Below, piece after piece: positions 9,029-18,400 of a stretch of 36,526 nt of DNA. The stretch covers positions 1 through 36,526 of the forward strand of contig JBFFXF010000036.1 of the NCBI GenBank assembly GCA_041569895.1, read 5' to 3'. The stretch comes from JBFFXF01 sp041569895. GTDB lineage: Bacteria; Planctomycetota; UBA8108; JACQVS01. The notes below the pieces were generated by a model, which worked only from the letters and a program-made list of their open reading frames with translations, made no database searches and was not told the origin of the DNA. The stretch's first letter is position 1; each line of letters starts with the position of its first letter. Position numbers and translations under genes: made by a program.

Positions 9029-11389
9029 GTGGAGAGCCGGGACGACGACCAGCGCGACCAGAACGACCACGACGAGGTGGAGAGCCACGACGGCGAGGGG
9101 CTCTACATCCAGCTCATCAGCGTCCACGGGCTGATCCGCGGACGCGACCTCGAGCTCGGGCGCGACGCGGACACCGGCGGCCAGGTGACGTACGTCCTCG
9201 AGCTCGCCCGGGCGCTCGCGGCGCACCCCTCGGTCGACCGCGTCGACCTGCTGACGCGACGCATCGACGACCCGCGCGTCGGCGAGGACTATTCGCGCGA
9301 GACGGAGGAGCTCGCGCCCGGGGCGTCCATCGTGCGCCTCGAGTGCGGCGGGCGTCGCTACATCCGCAAGGAGCTCCTCTGGCCGCACCTCGACAGCTTC
9401 GCCGACCAGGTCCTGCGGCACACGCGCTCGGTCGGACGCATCCCGGACGTCATTCACAGCCACTACGCCGACGCCGGCTACGTCGGGGCGCTGATCTCCG
9501 GGTTTCTCGGAGCACCGCAGGTGCACACCGGCCACTCGCTGGGACGGGTCAAGCGGCAGCGGCTGCTCGACAAGGGCCTGAAACCCGAGACCGTCGAGAG
9601 CAAGTACAACATATCGACGCGCATCGAGGCCGAGGAGCAGGCGCTCGACAACGCCTCGCTGGTCGTCGCGAGCACCCATCAGGAGGTCCGGGAGCAGTAC
9701 GCGCTCTACGACAACTACCAGCCGAAACGCATGGTGGTCATTCCGCCGGGCGTCGATCTCGACCGCTTCCGGCCGCCGGACCGCCGCTGGCGAAGGCCGA
9801 GAATCCAGGCCGAGGTCGAGCGCTTCCTCCGCGAGCCGAAGAAGCCGATCATTTTGGCGATCTCCCGCGCCGATCCCAGAAAGAACGTCGGCGCGCTCGT
9901 GCGCGCCTACGCCATCACGCCCGAGCTACGCGATATGGCGAACCTCGTGCTCGTGCTCGGCAACCGCGACAGCATCCGCTCGCTCGACAAGGAGCCCCGG
10001 GAGGTGCTCACCGAGGTCCTCCATCTGATCGACGACCACGACCTGCACGGTCACGTCGCCTACCCGAAGCACCACGAGGCGGACGACATCCCGCGAATCT
10101 ACCGGCTCGCGGCGCACCGTCGTGGCGTCTTCGTCAACCCTGCGCTCACCGAGCCGTTCGGCCTCACACTGATCGAGGCGGCGGCGAGCGGGCTGCCGGT
10201 GGTGGCGACCAACGACGGCGGCCCACAGGACATCATCGAGAACTGCAAGCACGGCATGCTGGTCGATCCGCTCGACGCCGAGGCGATGGGCAAGGCGCTC
10301 CGCGACGCGCTCTCCGACAGGCGCCGCTGGCGCGGCTGGTCGCGCAACGCCGTGCGCGGCGCGCACCGGCACTACTCGTGGTCCGGTCACGTCGGCTCGT
10401 ACCTCCGCGTCATCCGCAACCTCACCAGGAAGACGGCGAGGCGAAAGGTGCCCGCGGTGACCGGGACACGCCTGCCGCTGGTGGAGAGGCTCTTGATCAC
10501 CGACATCGACAACACGCTGATCGGTTCCGAGGAGGGCCTCGAGGCCCTGAAGCGTCTTCTCGAGGAGTCGCGCATCGGCTTCGGCATCGCCACCGGCCGC
10601 AACATCGACAGCGCGCGCCGAGTGCTGAAGAAGTGGAAGGTGCCAGACCCCGACGTCTGGCTGACGTCGGTCGGCAGCGAGATCAACTACGGCAGCAAGG
10701 TGGTGCCGGACGCCGGCTGGGATCGCCACATCGAGTACCGCTGGGACCGCGATCGCGTCGTCGCCATCCTGGCCGACATCCGCGGCCTGCGCCTGCAGGG
10801 CGCCGAGGGCCAGCGCAAGCACAAGGTGAGCTACTACGCCGACCCGAAGAAGATGCCGCCGATCCGCGACATCGCGCGGGCGCTCCGGAAGGACGGCCTC
10901 GCCGCCAACCTGATCTACTCGCACGGCGCCTACCTCGACGTGCTGCCGATCCGGGCCTCGAAGGGACGCGCGCTGCGCTTCCTGGCCGTCAAGTGGGGGC
11001 TCCCCGTGGAATCGATCCTCGTCGCCGGAGACTCCGGAAACGACGAGGAGATGCTGACGGGCGACACGCGCGCCATAGTCGTCGGCAACCACAGCGACGA
11101 GCTCGGCAAGCTGCGCGGCCGGCCGAACGTCTATTTCGCCACCGGCGAGTACGCACACGGGATCGTCGAGGGCATCGAGCACTATCGGTTTCTCGAGGCG
11201 CGGTCGAACGGCGAGTGGGAAGAGAACGGTAATGGCGCCAACGGTAATGGCGCCAACGGCAGTGGCGCCAACGGCAGTGGCGCCAACGGCAACGGCAATG
11301 GAGCAGGGGAGCGAGTCACGGTCGAGAACGGCTCCGCCGGCGAGGCGCTGGTCGACACGACCGCGCGTGAGGCCGAGACGGGGAAATGA
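9029..11389 (+). CDS. Sucrose-phosphate synthase fused to sucrose-phosphatase (HAD) domain
   Basis: The product has 786 residues. Residues about 25-465 are a GT-B glycosyltransferase making sucrose-6-phosphate from NDP-glucose and fructose-6-phosphate: DADTGGQVTYVLELARAL near 48, SRADPRKNVGALVRAY, and the E-x7-E region TEPFGLTLIEAAASGLP near 375. Residues from about 490 are a HAD phosphatase of the sucrose-phosphatase type with motif I DIDNTLIG, a RASKGRAL lysine and GDSGNDEEML, so all catalytic acids are present and both steps should occur on one chain. The start is the GTG at 9029, preceded by AGAAGGAA. Upstream in-frame sequence is repeat-like. The C-terminus is a low-complexity Asn/Gly/Ala/Ser tail from about residue 734, encoded by 15-base tandem repeats. 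The stop overlaps the sucrose synthase start as ATGA. Confidence 0.92.
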   Translation: MESRDDDQRDQNDHDEVESHDGEGLYIQLISVHGLIRGRDLELGRDADTGGQVTYVLELARALAAHPSVDRVDLLTRRIDDPRVGEDYSRETEELAPGASIVRLECGGRRYIRKELLWPHLDSFADQVLRHTRSVGRIPDVIHSHYADAGYVGALISGFLGAPQVHTGHSLGRVKRQRLLDKGLKPETVESKYNISTRIEAEEQALDNASLVVASTHQEVREQYALYDNYQPKRMVVIPPGVDLDRFRPPDRRWRRPRIQAEVERFLREPKKPIILAISRADPRKNVGALVRAYAITPELRDMANLVLVLGNRDSIRSLDKEPREVLTEVLHLIDDHDLHGHVAYPKHHEADDIPRIYRLAAHRRGVFVNPALTEPFGLTLIEAAASGLPVVATNDGGPQDIIENCKHGMLVDPLDAEAMGKALRDALSDRRRWRGWSRNAVRGAHRHYSWSGHVGSYLRVIRNLTRKTARRKVPAVTGTRLPLVERLLITDIDNTLIGSEEGLEALKRLLEESRIGFGIATGRNIDSARRVLKKWKVPDPDVWLTSVGSEINYGSKVVPDAGWDRHIEYRWDRDRVVAILADIRGLRLQGAEGQRKHKVSYYADPKKMPPIRDIARALRKDGLAANLIYSHGAYLDVLPIRASKGRALRFLAVKWGLPVESILVAGDSGNDEEMLTGDTRAIVVGNHSDELGKLRGRPNVYFATGEYAHGIVEGIEHYRFLEARSNGEWEENGNGANGNGANGSGANGSGANGNGNGAGERVTVENGSAGEALVDTTAREAETGK
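11229..11302 (+). repeat. 15-base tandem repeat in the SPS C-terminal coding tail
   Basis: About four to five units of the form AACGGYARTGGCGCC encode a Asn-Gly-(Asn/Ser)-Gly-Ala tail. The units differ mainly by AAT versus AGT, consistent with recent slippage expansion plus point changes. Confidence 0.75.
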
Positions 11390-13791
11390 TCCACAGGGTC
11401 ATCGAGTACCTGCGCGATCACACCGATCAGGTGTTCGTGATCCTGCGGCGCCTCGCGAAGCTCGGCAAGCCGTTCCTTTTGAAGTCCGACATCTGGGACG
11501 AGTTCGAGCGCTTCTGCCGCGAGGAGGGCCCGGCGGAGCTCCTCGAATCCACCCTCGCCGAGGCGGTGCGGCGCACCCAGGAGGCGGTCGTCCAGCTTCC
11601 CTGGGTCTACCTCGCCATCCGACACCGCCTGGCGAGCTGGCTCTACGTCCGGTTCCACGTCGAGGGCTGGCAGATGGAGGAGGTCGGCGTCTCGGAGTTT
11701 CTGCGCTTCAAGGAGACGCTGGTCTCGAGCCGGCCGGAAGACGGCGACTGGATGCTCGAGGTCGACCTCGCCCCCTTCAACCGTGAGTTCCCCAAGCTGA
11801 AGGAGGCGCGCTCGATCGGCCGCGGCGTCGAGTTCCTCAACCGGAGGCTCTCGAGCCAGCTCTTCGACGAGATCGGCAAGGGTGACCGGCGACTGCTCGA
11901 CTTCCTCCGCGTCCACCGTCACCGCGACCTGCAGCTAATGCTCAACAGCCGCATCGAGGACGTCGCGCACCTGCGCGTCTCGGTGCGCCGTGCCCTCGAC
12001 CACCTCGCGAAGCGGCCAGCCGACGAGACGTGGACCGACGTCTGCCCCGACCTGCAGCCGCTCGGGTTCGAGCCCGGCTGGGGCCGCAACGCGAGCCGGA
12101 TGTCCGAGACGCTGCACATGCTCTCCGACATCCTCGAGGCCCCGGAGCCGGCGACGCTCGAGCGCTTCCTCGGGCGGATTCCGATGATCTTCAGCATCGC
12201 GATTCTCTCGCCGCACGGCTACTTCGGCCAGGCGAACGTCCTCGGCCTCCCCGACACCGGCGGCCAGGTGGTCTACATCCTCGATCAGGTGCGCGCGGTC
12301 GAACGCGAGATGCGGCAGCGGATCGCCGATCAGGGGCTCGACATCGAGCCGCAGATCCTCGTCGTCACCCGGCTGATTCCCGAGGCGCGGGGGACCACCT
12401 GCGACCAGCGGATCGAGCCGATCCTCGGAACGCAGAGCGCTCGCATCCTGCGCGTGCCGTTTCGCAACGAGCGCGGCGACGTCGTGTCGCACTGGATCTC
12501 GCGATTCGACATCTGGCCGTACCTGGAGGGTTTCTCGATCGACGTCGAAAAGGAGATCCTCGCCGAGCTCGAGGGGCGACCCGACCTGATCATCGGCAAC
12601 TATTCCGACGGCAACCTGGTCGCGTCGCTGCTGTCGCGCCGCCTGCACGTCACCCAGTGCAACATCGCCCACGCGCTCGAGAAGACCAAGTACCTCTACT
12701 CCGACCTCTTCTGGAAGGACAACGAGGAGAAGTACCACTTCTCGTCGCAGTTCACCGCCGATCTGATCGCGATGAACTCGGCCGACTTCATCATCACGAG
12801 CACTTACCAGGAGATCGCCGGCAAGGATGACGTCGTCGGGCAGTACGAGAGCTACCGGTCGTTCACGATGCCCGACCTCTACCGCGTCGTCGACGGCATC
12901 GATGTCTTCGACCCGAAATTCAACATCGTCTCGCCCGGCGCGGACCCCGACGTCTTCTTCTCGTATCGCGACGCCGATCGCCGGCTGCCGCAGCTGCAGC
13001 GCGAGATCCAGGAGCTGATTTTCGAGGCCGGCAACCGATCGGACGCTCGTGGCCGGCTCGAGGATCGCGAGCGGCCGCTGATCCTGACGATGGCGCGGCT
13101 CGACCGCATCAAGAACATCACCGGGCTGGTCGACTGGTACGGATCGAGCGAACGCCTCCGGAAGTGCGCCAACCTCCTGGTGGTCGCCGGGCACGTCGAC
13201 GGCGAGAAGAGCCAGGATCGCGAGGAGCAACTGCAGATCGCACGCATGCACGAGCTGATGGATCGGCACCACCTCGACGGACAGGTGCGCTGGCTCGGCG
13301 TGCAGCTCGAGAAGAACCTCACCGGCGAGCTCTACCGCGTGGTCGCCGATCGCCGCGGCGTCTTCGTGCAGCCGGCGCTCTTCGAGGCATTCGGACTGAC
13401 GGTGATCGAGGCGATGACGTCGGGGCTGCCGACCTTCGCGACGCGCTACGGAGGGCCGCTCGAGATCATCGTCGACGGCGTCTCCGGGTTTCACATCGAC
13501 CCGAACCACGGTGAGGGCGCCGCCGACTCGATCGCCGACTTCCTCGAGTCGTGCCAGCGCGACGGCGCCCGCTGGGAGGCACTGTCGGAAGGGGCGATGC
13601 AGCGCGTGCGCGAGCGATACACATGGGACCTCTACGCGCAGAAGATGATGACCCTCTCGAGAGTGTACGGCTTCTGGAAGTACGTCACCAACCTCGAGCG
13701 CGCCGAGACGCAGCGCTACCTCGAGATGTTCTACGCGCTGCAGCTGAGGCCGCTCGCCGAGTCGACCGAGCCCGGCGACCGCGGACCATGA
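11386..13791 (+). CDS. Sucrose synthase
   Basis: At 801 residues this has the length and order of plant and bacterial sucrose synthases: an N-terminal regulatory region (to about 275), then PHGYFGQANVLGLPDTGGQVVYILDQ near 280-300, IGNYSDGN, NIAHALEKTKY, ARLDRIKNITGLVDWYG near 570, GELYRVVAD near 645 and FEAFGLTVIEAMTSGLP near 666. It reversibly converts sucrose and NDP to NDP-glucose and fructose. At the plant QN motif it reads QLEKNLTGELYR, keeping Gln but with Thr where plants have Asn. Non-photosynthetic bacterial enzymes that favour ADP also deviate here. The start overlaps the sucrose-phosphate synthase stop and the end overlaps the next start, so the three genes form one operon. Confidence 0.96.
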   Translation: MIHRVIEYLRDHTDQVFVILRRLAKLGKPFLLKSDIWDEFERFCREEGPAELLESTLAEAVRRTQEAVVQLPWVYLAIRHRLASWLYVRFHVEGWQMEEVGVSEFLRFKETLVSSRPEDGDWMLEVDLAPFNREFPKLKEARSIGRGVEFLNRRLSSQLFDEIGKGDRRLLDFLRVHRHRDLQLMLNSRIEDVAHLRVSVRRALDHLAKRPADETWTDVCPDLQPLGFEPGWGRNASRMSETLHMLSDILEAPEPATLERFLGRIPMIFSIAILSPHGYFGQANVLGLPDTGGQVVYILDQVRAVEREMRQRIADQGLDIEPQILVVTRLIPEARGTTCDQRIEPILGTQSARILRVPFRNERGDVVSHWISRFDIWPYLEGFSIDVEKEILAELEGRPDLIIGNYSDGNLVASLLSRRLHVTQCNIAHALEKTKYLYSDLFWKDNEEKYHFSSQFTADLIAMNSADFIITSTYQEIAGKDDVVGQYESYRSFTMPDLYRVVDGIDVFDPKFNIVSPGADPDVFFSYRDADRRLPQLQREIQELIFEAGNRSDARGRLEDRERPLILTMARLDRIKNITGLVDWYGSSERLRKCANLLVVAGHVDGEKSQDREEQLQIARMHELMDRHHLDGQVRWLGVQLEKNLTGELYRVVADRRGVFVQPALFEAFGLTVIEAMTSGLPTFATRYGGPLEIIVDGVSGFHIDPNHGEGAADSIADFLESCQRDGARWEALSEGAMQRVRERYTWDLYAQKMMTLSRVYGFWKYVTNLERAETQRYLEMFYALQLRPLAESTEPGDRGP

Positions 13792-14831
13792 CCACACACG
13801 ACGCCGCGGACCTCCAGTCGCGACTCGCGGCCTTCATCGCGCGCGAGACCGGCGGCGAGGCCGACGTGACGCTCCTCGGCGCCCTCCCGGGAGGCGCGTC
13901 GCGAGCGGCGTACGCGATCGACGTCGTCGTGCGCGGCGGCGAGAGCGCCGGCGAGTATCCCTGCGTCCTGCGCCTCGACCTCGGCGGCGAGATCTACGAG
14001 GTCGCGCTCGGCCGCGTCGAGGAGTTCCACGTGCTGCGCCGCGCTCACGAGGCGGGCGCGACCGTGCCGCGGGTCTACTGGGCATCGAAGGACGCCGCCG
14101 TGCTCGGCCGCGACTTCCTCATCATGCAGCGCGTCGAGGGCGAGACCGTCGGACGCCGCATCGTCACCCGGGACGACCTCGCCGAGGCGCGACGAGTCCT
14201 GCCGCGTCAGCTCGGCGCCGAGCTCGCGCGGATCCACGCCGCCAGCCGCGACGGTCTCGATTTCCTCCCCGCGCCCCGCGAGGGAGAGCCCGCCGCCTCC
14301 GCGGTGCTCCGACGCGCCCGGAAGGAGCTCGACCGCATCGACGAACCGCACCCCGCGCTCGAGATCGGCTGGCGATGGCTCGACGAGAACGCGCCGGCGC
14401 ACGGGCGCACGGTCCTCGTCCACGGCGACTTCCGCCTCGGCAACGTCGTCGTCGGCGAGGAGGGGCTGCGGTCGATCCTCGACTGGGAGTTCGCGTCGGC
14501 GGGCGATCCGCACGAGGACCTCGCATGGCCCTTCGTGCGCGACTGGCGTTTCCGAAACGACGCGCTGCGCTTCGCGGGCATCTCGGATGGCGAGGACTTC
14601 CTCGAGGAGTACGAGCGCGCCAGCGGCGCGACGGTGAACCGCAGCGCGCTCCATTACTGGGAGGTGCTCGGCAACTTCCGCTGGGCCCTCGGCTGCCTCA
14701 CCCAGGCGCGACGCCACCTCGACGGCCGCGAACCGAGCGTCGAGCTCGCCAGCCTCGGCCGCCGCTGCGCGGAGATGGAGCTGGAGATGATGGAGCTGAT
14801 GGAGAGAGGGGGGTCGGCTTCGAGACAATAG
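13788..14831 (+). CDS. Aminoglycoside-phosphotransferase-family kinase (ACAD10-like)
   Basis: This 347-residue APH/choline-kinase-fold protein begins at an ATG overlapping the sucrose synthase stop (ATGA). It shows a nucleotide-binding start (LLGALPGGASRAAYAIDV), FLIMQRVEGETVGRR, the catalytic loop LVHGDFRLGNVVV near residue 210, and the metal-site LDWEFASAGDPHEDLAW near 230. The family phosphorylates small hydroxylated substrates, and the ACAD10-like branch is usually linked to acyl-CoA dehydrogenases. The following DUF6285 gene is that branch's usual companion. Here the pair sits behind sucrose genes with no dehydrogenase in the window, so the substrate is open: a hydroxyacyl compound (family habit) or a sugar (context). 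Confidence 0.85.
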   Translation: MTTHDAADLQSRLAAFIARETGGEADVTLLGALPGGASRAAYAIDVVVRGGESAGEYPCVLRLDLGGEIYEVALGRVEEFHVLRRAHEAGATVPRVYWASKDAAVLGRDFLIMQRVEGETVGRRIVTRDDLAEARRVLPRQLGAELARIHAASRDGLDFLPAPREGEPAASAVLRRARKELDRIDEPHPALEIGWRWLDENAPAHGRTVLVHGDFRLGNVVVGEEGLRSILDWEFASAGDPHEDLAWPFVRDWRFRNDALRFAGISDGEDFLEEYERASGATVNRSALHYWEVLGNFRWALGCLTQARRHLDGREPSVELASLGRRCAEMELEMMELMERGGSASRQ

Positions 14832-14841
14832 AGGGCTGAGT

Positions 14842-14930
14842 CCGATACCGATTCCGACTCCGAGTCGATGAACGGGAACGGGGACGGGGACGGGGACGGG
14901 AACGGGTACGGGTACGGGTACGGGAACGGA
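14842..14930 (+). repeat. Two adjacent hexanucleotide-period arrays
   Basis: CCGANN units run about 14842-14865, followed by ten NACGGG units at 14871-14930 (N = A,A,G,G,G,A,T,T,T,A; the last unit is imperfect). They fill the gap between the APH-like kinase and the DUF6285 gene, ending at its Shine-Dalgarno. One frame is open through the array but is not continued by a recognisable protein. Confidence 0.85.
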
Positions 14931-14938
14931 GGACAGCG

Positions 14939-15352
14939 ATGCAAGACCGACCGCGACTCGATGAGCTCATCGCCAGCGTGGCGGCCTTTCTCGGCGACGA
15001 GATCGTTCCGGCGACGCGTGATCCGCGCCTCAGGTTCCGGGCGCGCGTCGCCGCCAACGTGCTGGTGATCGCGCTCAGGGAGCTCGAGCGCGGCGAGGAG
15101 CTCACCCGCCGGGAGTACGAGCGATTGCAGGCGCTGGCGCCGGAGGCGGAGGTCGAGAAAGACCGGAGCCGCATTACGGCGCGCGTCGCGGCGTTGACCG
15201 CGAAGCTCGCCGAGGAGATCCGCGAGGGGCAACGACAGGTCGAGCCGGGCGACGCGGTCTGGCGTCACGTGCGGGCGAGCGTCGAGGAAAAGCTCGAAAT
15301 CGCCAACCCGGGGCACCTGAAACGCACGCGGGGTGCCGACAGCGGCGGGTGA
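14939..15352 (+). CDS. DUF6285-family protein
   Basis: This 137-residue helical protein has the DUF6285 pattern: DRPRLDELIASVAAFL at the N-terminus, RLRFRARVAANVLVIALRELERG in the first third, and EEIREGQ...HVRASVEEKLEIANPGHL at the end. The ATG at 14939 is preceded by GGAGGA. The family's biochemical role is unknown. It is habitually next to ACAD10-like phosphotransferases, as here, implying a shared complex or regulatory role. It is the last gene of the plus-strand block and converges on the CotH-type gene. Confidence 0.8.
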   Translation: MQDRPRLDELIASVAAFLGDEIVPATRDPRLRFRARVAANVLVIALRELERGEELTRREYERLQALAPEAEVEKDRSRITARVAALTAKLAEEIREGQRQVEPGDAVWRHVRASVEEKLEIANPGHLKRTRGADSGG

Positions 15353-15357
15353 ATCCC

Positions 15358-15394
15358 CCTGCCTTCCTGAGTTTCCTGCCTTCCTGCTGAATCG
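15358..15394. repeat. Dispersed repeat copy B (CCTTCCT-type)
   Basis: Twenty-eight bases here (15358-15385, starting CCTGCCTTCCTGAG) are identical to 35082-35109, and after a two-base difference a shared TGAATCGTC follows. The copy lies between the 3' ends of two convergent genes. Looser resemblance continues for about 25 bases beyond. Confidence 0.85.
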
Positions 15395-15444
15395 TCGGAG
15401 AGCAAGCCTTCGAGGTCGACTCTCCCAGGTCGCCGACGACCTGA

Positions 15445-18400
15445 TCAGAGCCCTGTCTCACACCCGAGCTCGTCGTCCGTCGGGTCGGCTCCCCGCTCCG
15501 GGAAGGGCTCCTTCGGGGTCGGCCCCGCGAGGAACAGGTAGTTCAGGATGTAGATCGCGTCGCTCAGGTTGAGGGCTCCGCTGTCGTCGGCGTCGCCCGC
15601 GTCGAGGCAGGTCATCTCTCCAGCCTGGAAAAGGTATCTGAGCACCACGAGCGCGTCGGTCAGGTTGACCCGCGTATCCAGGTCCGCATCGCCGCGGATG
15701 AAGTCGACCGTCGGCTCCATGATCTCGATCGACACCGGGATCGATGCGACCTCGCCGACGCGCACGACGAGATCGACCGTGCCGGCCGGCATCTGGGGCA
15801 CCCTGGCGACGAGCGTCGTCGGCGCACCCGACGCGTCGACCTCGGTCGCCTGGACGTCGCCGAACCAGACCGTCGCTCCCGCCTCGAGACCCTGTCCGGT
15901 GATCGTCACCAGGTCGCCGACGAACGCCTGGGAGGGATCGACCGACTGGACCACGACTCCCGACGTGCTCACCGCGACGTCGATGGAGACGATCCCGAAG
16001 ATGTCGCCGCTGTCGGTGAAGGCGAAGAAATCGATGGTGTGCGGCCCCTCCGAAAGGGTGAGGTCGGTCTTCCAGCGCAGCGGATCCGGTCCCGGGAAGG
16101 TCACCGAGTTGGTGGCCTCGCCCGGGTCCTCGCCGTCGACGGTGGCGACGACGAAGCGCACCTCCACCGGTGCGCGCCCCTCGATGCGCACCTGCGGCTC
16201 GGTGGAGACGAAGGGCTCTCCGTCGTTCGTCAGGATCTCGAAGTCGACCAGCGGCGCCGTGGCGCTCCGCAGGACCCCTGAAAGGCTTCTCGCCCGCTGA
16301 TCGATCCAGCCGCCGGGCCGCATGCGGTCGGTGTTGTTCATGCCGAGCTGCGTGACACGCACCGTGAAGGGCGCCAAGAACCGGGACTGGAACTGGTGGT
16401 CGAGCATGTCCTTCATGATGCCGTAGTACATGCGCTTGATCTCGGGCCGGTTGATCAGGCGCACGACCTCGGGGAACTTGCCCTGGTTGATCGTCGTGTA
16501 CGGGCGGTTGATCGGCGGTGGCATGAACGCACCGACGTTGTTGTACGTCAGCTCCATGTCCCAGGCGAAGAGGGACCATGTCCCGCCGACGTCGGTCGAG
16601 CGATAGACGTAACAGTTCTTGCCGCGGTCCGTGCCCCACGTGTCCCAGTCGTCCGTGTTCATGCGGATCGCCCAGACGCGCAGCATGTTCTCGACGTCGA
16701 TGTGCTCCCAGACCGTCTCGTCGAACTCGTCGTCGCGCGTCAACCGATTATCGAGCACCTTCGCGGTCTCGATCAGCGGCTGGTAGTCATCGAATCCCTT
16801 GTTGAGACGCGTGTTGAAGAACCAGCGGTAGTTCTCCGGGTCGTCGCCGTCGCCCGTGCGCATCGGCGGGTACGTCCAGCGGGCGTCGATGCTGCTCTGT
16901 CGGGTGCCGCCGTCGTTGATCTCGAAGCGATCGTCGACCTCGAACATGTGGCCGTCGTCGTCCTCTGGGTACCAGTAGTCGATGAACTGCCGGTTCGGCG
17001 CCGTGATGTGCTCGCGGGCCGTGTTGATCCGGTCGTTCATCTGCCACTGGACGAGCCACTGGAACGAGTAGGGCACCTTGATGTTGCCGCCGTTGTGACG
17101 GATCAGGTAGTGCGACAGCCGCTCCAGCACGGAGCGCGACCCGCCGCGCTGGTGATCCTCCATGTTGAAGTTCTTGAGGAACTGGGAGCCATGGAGCGGC
17201 TGGTCCTTCGGCGTGTACACGCGGTAGCTTCCGCCCATCCCCGCACGTGCCCACGGGCTCCCCGTGTGACGGGTCCGCGCGTTGTAGTAGGCGTAATCGT
17301 TGTTGAAGATGAACGTCCCCTCGTAGCGGTCGTTCGAGAGCAGCTTCTGCCGCTGCAGCTCGATCTCGTTGCGGTAGGGCATCCAGAATCGATAGGAATG
17401 CCACCGCGGGTTCCCCGGGCGCGCCGGCGTATCGTGCCGGTAGACGAGGAAGCTCTCGTCGGTAATCGGCGCGTCCGCGGGATCGAGCGTCATCGCGTGC
17501 GTGCGGCTCGGCTTGTCGAGCGGGAAGCGGCCGACCCGGTCGCCGGTGTCGGTCGCGGTGAGGAAGAAGACCGTCCGCGTTCGCAAGCTGCCTCCGGGGA
17601 TCGTCGCCGAGAAGAACCCGTCGGAGTCGGGACCGCTCATCGCGACCTCGGCGATCGAGTCCGGGCCGGGCAGTCCCCTCGTGTCCTCGCGCCAGAAGTG
17701 GACGGTGACCGACTTGATGCCGTCGGGATCCTCGACACGCGCCACCAGCTGGACGTCCTCGTCAGCGGTGGGCGTCACCGGCGTGTGGCTGACCTCGGAG
17801 ATCACCGGACCGAGGTTCGCGGACCCGGCGCGCTCGATCTGGCGCAGCGTGACGCTGTTCACCGCGCCGGGCGTCCCGAGATTGAGCGGCACGCCGAGGA
17901 AGCTCGACTTGGCGATGTCGAACTGCGCGCCCGCGGTGTTGTGGCCGTGCGTGAGTATGTTCGGCGCCCCGACCAGCCACTTCGCCTTGAACTCGACCGT
18001 GTACTCGCCCCGGCCGATCGCCGGCAGGGTCGCCTCGAGACGGTTGACCTTGTTGTCGCCCTTCGCCGTGGCGACCACCTTGAGCGATGTCGTGCCCGAG
18101 ATCGCGCCCTCGGTCGTGGGACCCGAGCGCGAGTGGGTCCCCTCGATCAGCCACCCGCCCGGACGCAGGCCACGGACGATCGGCTCCTCGAAGTCGCCGT
18201 TCGAGAGCGCGCTCTCGCTGTCCCGTGGGGCAAACTCGCCGTCCATCAGACGCGGGATCAGGAGCAGGTCGGAGTTGGTGATCGTCGAGTTGTGGAGCTG
18301 GGCCGCCAGGACGTTGCGACCGGGCTTCAGCAGGTCCTTCCGGTCGGTGAGATCGACAGTCACGTCGAGCTTCTCTCGCGACCGACGCGCCGTCTCGTCG

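Noticed and set aside
14871..14930. CRISPR array
   Set aside because: The units are contiguous six-base repeats without spacers, and no cas gene is present.
14868..15068. Small gene encoding an NG/DG/YG-rich peptide through the hexamer array
   Set aside because: The open frame continues into DUF6285 coding sequence in the wrong frame and has no ribosome-binding site or family resemblance.
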